Source of the DNA: Lumnitzera littorea
Taxonomy: Eukaryota; Streptophyta; Magnoliopsida; Myrtales; Combretaceae
Assembly (NCBI GenBank): GCA_024138015.1
Contig: JAMXBB010000007.1
Span: 65,416,403-65,480,402 of the forward strand
Length of the DNA stretch: 64,000 bases
Reading direction: 5' to 3'
The translations under genes and the position numbers were made by a program. Shown piece after piece: positions 59,401 to 64,000 of the stretch (its first letter is position 1; each line of letters starts with the position of its first letter). The notes beneath the pieces are model-generated. The model was not told the origin of the DNA. It saw nothing but the letters and a program-made list of their open reading frames with translations, and did not search any database.

Positions 59401-60377
59401 TTCTAAAGGAATCAATTGTAGAGCTTAGTACCTAAACCTTGTGATAAATCGATAATTGGTACTAAGTGGATATTTAAGAATAAATTAGATGAAAATGGAA
59501 AAATTGTAAGAAACAAAGCTAGATCAGGAGGTAAGGGATATTCTCAAGAAGAAGGAATAGATTTCAATGAAACATATGCTCTTGTCACAAGGTTAGAAGC
59601 TATTAGATTATTGCTTGCCTTTGCTAGTTGTAAAAACTTTAAATTATTTCAAATGAACATAAAAAGTACATTCTTAAATGGGTATATCAAAGAAGAAGTC
59701 TAATCATGGATTTGAAGATCCATTTAAGCCTAATCATGTCTTTAAGCTTAAGAAGGTTTTATATGGTTTGAAACAAGCACTACATACTTAGTATGAAAGG
59801 TTAAGTGAATTTTTGCTGAAAAATAGTTTTCAAAGAGGTAAAATTGATACAACCTTATTCTTAAAATTCTATGATCATGAAATATTAATTGTATAGATAT
59901 ATGTGGATGATATAGTGTTTGGTTCTACTAATAAAAGTTTTGTCAAGAATTTTCTAAGCTGATATAGGCAGAGTTCGAGATATCTCTTATAGAAGAACTG
60001 AATTTCTTCTTAAGGCTACAAATTAAATAAACTGACCTTATTATATTTGTTCATCAAGAAAAACATACCAAACAAATTCCAAAGAAATTTGGTTTTGAAA
60101 ATTCCAAATGTTCATCAGTTTCGATGAGTACATCAACTAAGTTAGATTTAGAAGGCAACGGTAAGAAAGTAAATGAGAAACTATATTGTAGTTTAATTGG
60201 CTCCTTGCTATATTTAACAGCATCTTGTCTTGACATTTTTTTTAGTGTGTGGTTATGTGCAAGATTTTAAAGTGATCCAAAAGAAATACACCTATCAGCT
60301 ATAAAGAAAAATTTTTAAGTATATCCATAGTACTACAAAAATTAGGAATCTAGTATCCTAAAAGTCATAATTTTGAT
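59401..60377 (+). pseudogene. pol 3: reverse transcriptase of Sirevirus 2
   Basis: Recognisable RVT_2-type segments: GTKWIFKNKLDENGKI, GYSQEEGIDFNETYA, LEAIRLLLAFASCKNFKLFQ and, after several stops, the intact catalytic YVDD at 59900-59911 (IYVDDIVFGSTNKS). A short gap after KEEV and frameshifts break the domain. EKLYCSLIGSLLYLT near 60175-60225 marks its end. Confidence 0.85.
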
Positions 60378-60836
60378 TTGATTGGATATTTAGATGCCGA
60401 TTATGCTGGTTGTAAAGTAGATCAGAAGAGTTGTCAGTTTTTAGGGGACAAATTAGTTTCTTGGTCTTCTAAGAAACAAAATTTTGTTGCCCTTTCCATA
60501 GCAGAAGCTGAGTATGTTTCTAATGGTAATTGTTGTGCTCAGATTTTATGGTTAAAGCAACAATTGTTGGATTATGGGTTATCTTACGAGAACATTCCTA
60601 TTAAATGTGACAATACATGTGTTATAAACTTGACAAAAAATCCAATTCATCATTTACAATCCAAACACATTGAGATAAGACATCATTTCATAAGAGACCA
60701 TGTAAATAATGGAGATATATCAGTAAAGTTTGTGCCAATTAATAATCAATTAATAGATATTTTCACTATACCCTTTGAAAAAATTCGTTTTGAATTTATT
60801 AGGAATGAAATAGGGGTCTATAATCCTTTTTGTTAA
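60378..60836 (+). pseudogene. pol 4: RNase H of Sirevirus 2
   Basis: Open 152-codon frame covering the copia RNase H: YLDADYAGC (Asp), LVSWSSKKQNFVALS, IAEAEYV (Glu), IKCDNTCVINLTKNPI (Asp), HIEIRHHFIRDHV and the C-terminal region to 60836. The acidic residues are present; a few residues are deleted near KSCQFLG. This is the enzyme that removes RNA from the RNA/DNA hybrid. The only pol domain without a stop. Confidence 0.87.
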
Positions 60837-61165
60837 TTATTGTTTGTTACTGCAAAATTTATTTTCTGTATTTGAAAATGTAAAATATTACTTTATAAAG
60901 TCTAAGTGTTTTTTTTTTCTCCTATAATAAGTCTATCTCCACATGCAATCAGGAAAATGAGTTATTTTTTTCATGACCAATAAAGCACATTGTCCTTTCG
61001 TGCTTAACAAACTCTTAAAGCACGTTCTTTTTCTCGTGCTTAACAAATTTAAGTACGTTCAGAAGTTAAATAACTTCCCCAACTTCCTACCTTATGATTC
61101 TTTCTTATGCATAACCTTCTATCTCTCCTCCTTCTTTAAATTATAACATTTCTCCTTAACGAACC
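60837..61165 (+). other. pol-env spacer of Sirevirus 2
   Basis: Non-coding, with two repeats of a 'gcacatt/gcacgttc..tcgtgcttaacaa' word near 60985-61050 and a pyrimidine-rich stretch just before the ATG of the next frame. It may hold the splice acceptor or promoter for a sub-genomic message (inference). Confidence 0.45.
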
Positions 61166-62989
61166 ATGCATCTTAGAAATTCAACCAGACTTCAAACAGC
61201 GTTTCATCGGTCTAACAAAAACCTAAAAACCGTCACCATGAACCTTGTGGACGAACCTTCTGACTCTATAGAGTTGCCTCACAATAATCCAATCGAGGCT
61301 TCACCAAACCTTAACCCTAACCCTCATCTAAGCCCTATGCCTAAACCAAGTCAAGATCAAGATTTTGATCATTCTATGGAAAGTATGGAAAGAAAGAGTG
61401 GGTCAGAAATTGAGGCTTCAAAAGAAAAGACACCCAAAAAGGAGAACCTTGCAAAGAAGAAAATTGGTAACAAAAGCAGTAACACACTTTGATTTTGAAG
61501 TTTCCTCCAAGAATGTCAAGAAAAAATCTTCACAAGATTAGAAAAGAAAGTAGTTTGAGGATTTCGATGAAGGTCAGAAAGAGAGTCATAAAGTTGTTAG
61601 AAAGATTAAAGGTAAACCTATTGAATCGAATTATTTCAATTTTTCATATTTCTCTAGGAACGGGTTACATATTGATAAAATGGTAAAATTTCTAAAGTGT
61701 AGGAAATTATGTGAATTGAATGAAGTTGTGTATGGTGAACTTATGGTAGAGTTTTATAAAAACATAGATTTCAGCCAAAAGGATGTGATTAAGTCTAAGG
61801 TTAATGGGAAGAAAATTGAACTAACCAAGAAAGATTTGATCAATTGCTTTGGACTAAAGGATGTAAAAGATGATATAGAGTTAGTAGGCTTATCTAAGAG
61901 GGAGTTGTTCAATCGTTTGAAAGATGGAGTTAAAGTAACTCTTGATAGAAATGTTTTTATATTTGACTTTGAGATGATTGTAAGAATTTGGCATAAGGTG
62001 GTTGTAAGTTGTATACTGTACAGAAGGGGCAGTACTACAACCGTGTCTACTAAAGATGCTCTAGTCTTGTTGAGCATCAAACTGAAAAAGGATCTAGATA
62101 TTCTAGGGTAGATTTTGAGACACATGCAAAGGAATCTAGACAATAAATCTTATGGATTATGATTATGAAGTTGCTGAAGTTTAAGGGATTTAAGTTTCCT
62201 AAGGTTTCAAAAATTCCCATACCAAGTAAAAGAATTGGAGAACTTGTTTTCAAACATATGGAAATTTTTGTGAAAAACAAACTATGGTTTACAAAGGATA
62301 TGGCTCATTATATCCATTCCCATAATAGGACAGGAAATTTCAATTTTATTGAGTATGGACTTGAAGGGGACTCACAAATTCGAGGAGCTAGATTTGATGA
62401 CTTTGATGTCTTAGAAACTAGGTCAAAAGGTGTAAAAGAAGATTCCAAAGGAAAAGGAAAGCAAACTGTAACACCCAAAAAGAAACAGGAGAAAGAGTCT
62501 GTACCATTGATAGGAGGAGATCTTAATCTTAGAAAAGGAAAAGTTAGAACAGTGTTAGAAACTAAGTCAGAAAGTGACTCAGAACCTATTCAAATTAACC
62601 TTAGACAAACTTCTTTTGATCCTCTAAACTTCAGTAAACTAGAGTTGGAAAAGATGATTTCCAAGATCATTGAAGAAAAATTTGGTGAACAAAAGACACA
62701 AGAAAAGATTAAACCTTCATCAAATGCCTTACTTCATCAACCTCCAACTCATGAAACAATACCCTCTAAAAAATCAATCCATTAAGATCATTCCCCTGTA
62801 CTTCAGCCAACAACTATTGTTGCTCCAAAAATTTCTCTAGCTTTGGTACCAGACGTACCATTATCTGTTCCTCCATCCATTCCTATTGAATCTATTCAGG
62901 AATTTTCTTCAACTTAAGGAAGTCCAGCCAAGAAGTACACTCGTACAAAAACAATAGCTCACAAGAAAACCAAGCCTCAAAAGAAGTTG
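61166..62989 (+). pseudogene. envelope-like third reading frame of Sirevirus 2
   Basis: Follows pol, in segments: 61166-61492 (polar, Pro/Ser/Lys-rich, starting MHLRNSTRLQ), a shift to 61489-61686, 61680-62111 (globular: KKIELTKKDLINCFGLKDVK, VRIWHKVVVSCILY), 62159-62785 (KIPIPSKRIGELVFKHMEIF, TGNFNFIEYGL, then a charged tail) and a Pro/Ser/Lys-rich end to about 62989. The middle part matches the 'putative plant transposon protein' domain found after pol in Sireviruses and called envelope-like by position. I see no signal peptide and no clear membrane segment, so an envelope function is not shown. Broken by frameshifts and at least three stops. Confidence 0.72.
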
Positions 62990-63331
62990 TAATCTTTTTA
63001 GTTTTTGTCGGTTGTTCTCTCCAACAAGTTGTTTGTTTTCGTTTAGCTAGTTTTGTTTTCTACATAGGTTTCTTGCCTTGTCAGAACATATGTACTATGA
63101 TTCTTCAGTTAATGAATGTCTTCTTTTATTTACATATTCTTTATCTTATGTTTAGGGGGAGCATTTGTATGTTTTAAATGATAACAAAAAGGAGGAGAAT
63201 TTTTAGGCACAAAAACTTCTTAAAGTCAGAAAGTTTAAAATTTAGTCAAAATGTTCAAACCTCTATCTATGGTTGTGCTAACACATGTTTTTGTGTAAAT
63301 GATGTTTTGTTCTCATAAAAAAGGGAGAGAA
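62990..63331 (+). other. 3' untranslated region with repeated polypurine tracts
   Basis: Purine tracts at 63154-63160 (aggggga), 63186-63199 (aaaaaggaggagaa) and 63317-63331 (aaaaaagggagagaa); the last abuts the 3' LTR. Multiple purine tracts before the 3' LTR are a Sirevirus trait. Confidence 0.75.
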
Positions 63332-64000
63332 TGTTAAGTTTTTCCCTTAATATATTTTGATGATAACAAAAACATGTATATGAACTTAACAAGATTTTTA
63401 TGTATGCAAGGTATTTAGAAGAAAGTAAGTTTGAACTTGTTAGAATGTATATTAGAGCGTATATCAGCAAACATCGGATCATCACTATGTATGTTTGGAA
63501 ATATGTTCAGTTGCTATTTCTAAGTTATTTTAATTAAACAAATTAAGTCAGACAAATATGCAAGAAGACCTAGCTCCACTTTATTGAGTATATTTGGGTA
63601 ATATATTCAATTTCGTTCCACTAAAGTTAGTTAAGTTTATGAGGCTTTAAGTTAAAAGATGCTTAAGAATTAAATTTGAAAAATTGAGTTATTAAGATTC
63701 AAAACAGTAAGTTTTCTAACAATTACGATTAGAATTGCTCAAGGTTTGAAACATAGTAAGTACATTAATTAGAAGAAGATTCTGATATACTCCTTATACA
63801 AGAACCTTTTAGATACGTTGAGGCATGGCTTTTAGTAGTTTATCGAAGATAAGGTTTGTTGGATTCAAGTTTTTTTTAACTTGAATATATCTTGCAGATA
63901 AGCCTGAATATTGTTGTGTAATCTAACCTAATTTCTTATGGGATTTGTTTTGACGAAATCTAAATGGAGATATTGATGAAGTAAGAAGATTTATTTACGG
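63332..64000 (+). repeat. 3' LTR of Sirevirus 2, partial
   Basis: Starts tgttaagtttttccc directly after the purine tract and carries ttttgatgataacaaaaa, shared with the start of the solo LTR at 46139. It continues beyond the window; by comparison about half of the LTR is visible. Confidence 0.8.

Larger units (their letters stand above)
54946..64000 (+). mobile_element. Sirevirus (Ty1/copia) with envelope-like frame, runs off window
   Basis: Order on the plus strand: 5' LTR remnant, primer site (55743), gag with two zinc knuckles, pol (protease, integrase, reverse transcriptase, RNase H), a third envelope-like reading frame (61166 to about 62990), repeated purine tracts and the start of the 3' LTR (63332). 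That combination is diagnostic of Sireviruses. Gag is largely open, pol is heavily broken, and catalytic residues of protease and integrase are lost. The left border is uncertain because the 5' LTR seems truncated. Confidence 0.9.

Overview
The window is nuclear DNA of a flowering plant, most likely a eudicot. It is AT-rich, has one intron-bearing plant gene, and is otherwise filled with decayed plant LTR retrotransposons nested in one another. I see no bacterial, organellar, rRNA, tRNA or CRISPR signal.

The one convincing host gene is an R2R3-MYB transcription factor on the minus strand (39811 down to 38109). It has three exons of 133, 130 and 610 bp, all splice sites GT-AG, and encodes 290 residues. 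Its MYB repeats are intact and its R3 repeat carries the bHLH-partner signature, which points to the TT2/WER-like class of flavonoid or epidermal-fate regulators. It sits in an island of apparently single-copy DNA (about 33.6-42.4 kb) with microsatellites and short hairpins but no other gene.

Left of the island: 1-8.5 kb holds diverged non-coding LTR-like repeats (a family with TGTAATACC / GGGTTGTGACA-type ends, minus strand) and a second dispersed family that I call C. From 11.3 to 22.2 kb lies a Sirevirus-like Ty1/copia derivative with about 1.1-kb LTRs, a broken gag, no pol, degenerate ~650-bp tandem repeats and CCGGCATGCCGG-type palindromes. Its right LTR is split by a 3.8-kb TG...CA insertion. 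From 22.6 to 27.3 kb is a Ty3/gypsy element (minus strand) with a perfect ATATC target duplication that keeps only gag and protease. From 28.6 to 33.6 kb is a complete but dead short-LTR Ty1/copia element (minus strand).

Right of the island: a plus-strand copy of the TGTAATACC-type LTR (from 42.4 kb) carries a 1.43-kb solo Sirevirus LTR (44711-46139) with an ACTTT/ACTTC duplication. Then comes a rearranged Tat-like Ty3/gypsy remnant (46.8-49.3 kb, gag joined to reverse transcriptase with a duplicated gag segment), a gag-start fragment with a primer-binding-like site (50.8-51.1 kb), another TGTAATACC-type LTR (to 54.1 kb), and a long Sirevirus (about 54.9 kb to beyond the window end) with gag, pol, an envelope-like third reading frame and the start of its 3' LTR.

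There is no operon-like cooperation here: the MYB gene is the host function, and the rest is a layered record of transposition, deletion and LTR recombination. Boundaries of the oldest repeats are approximate. All lineage names come from motif recognition by eye, not from a database search.
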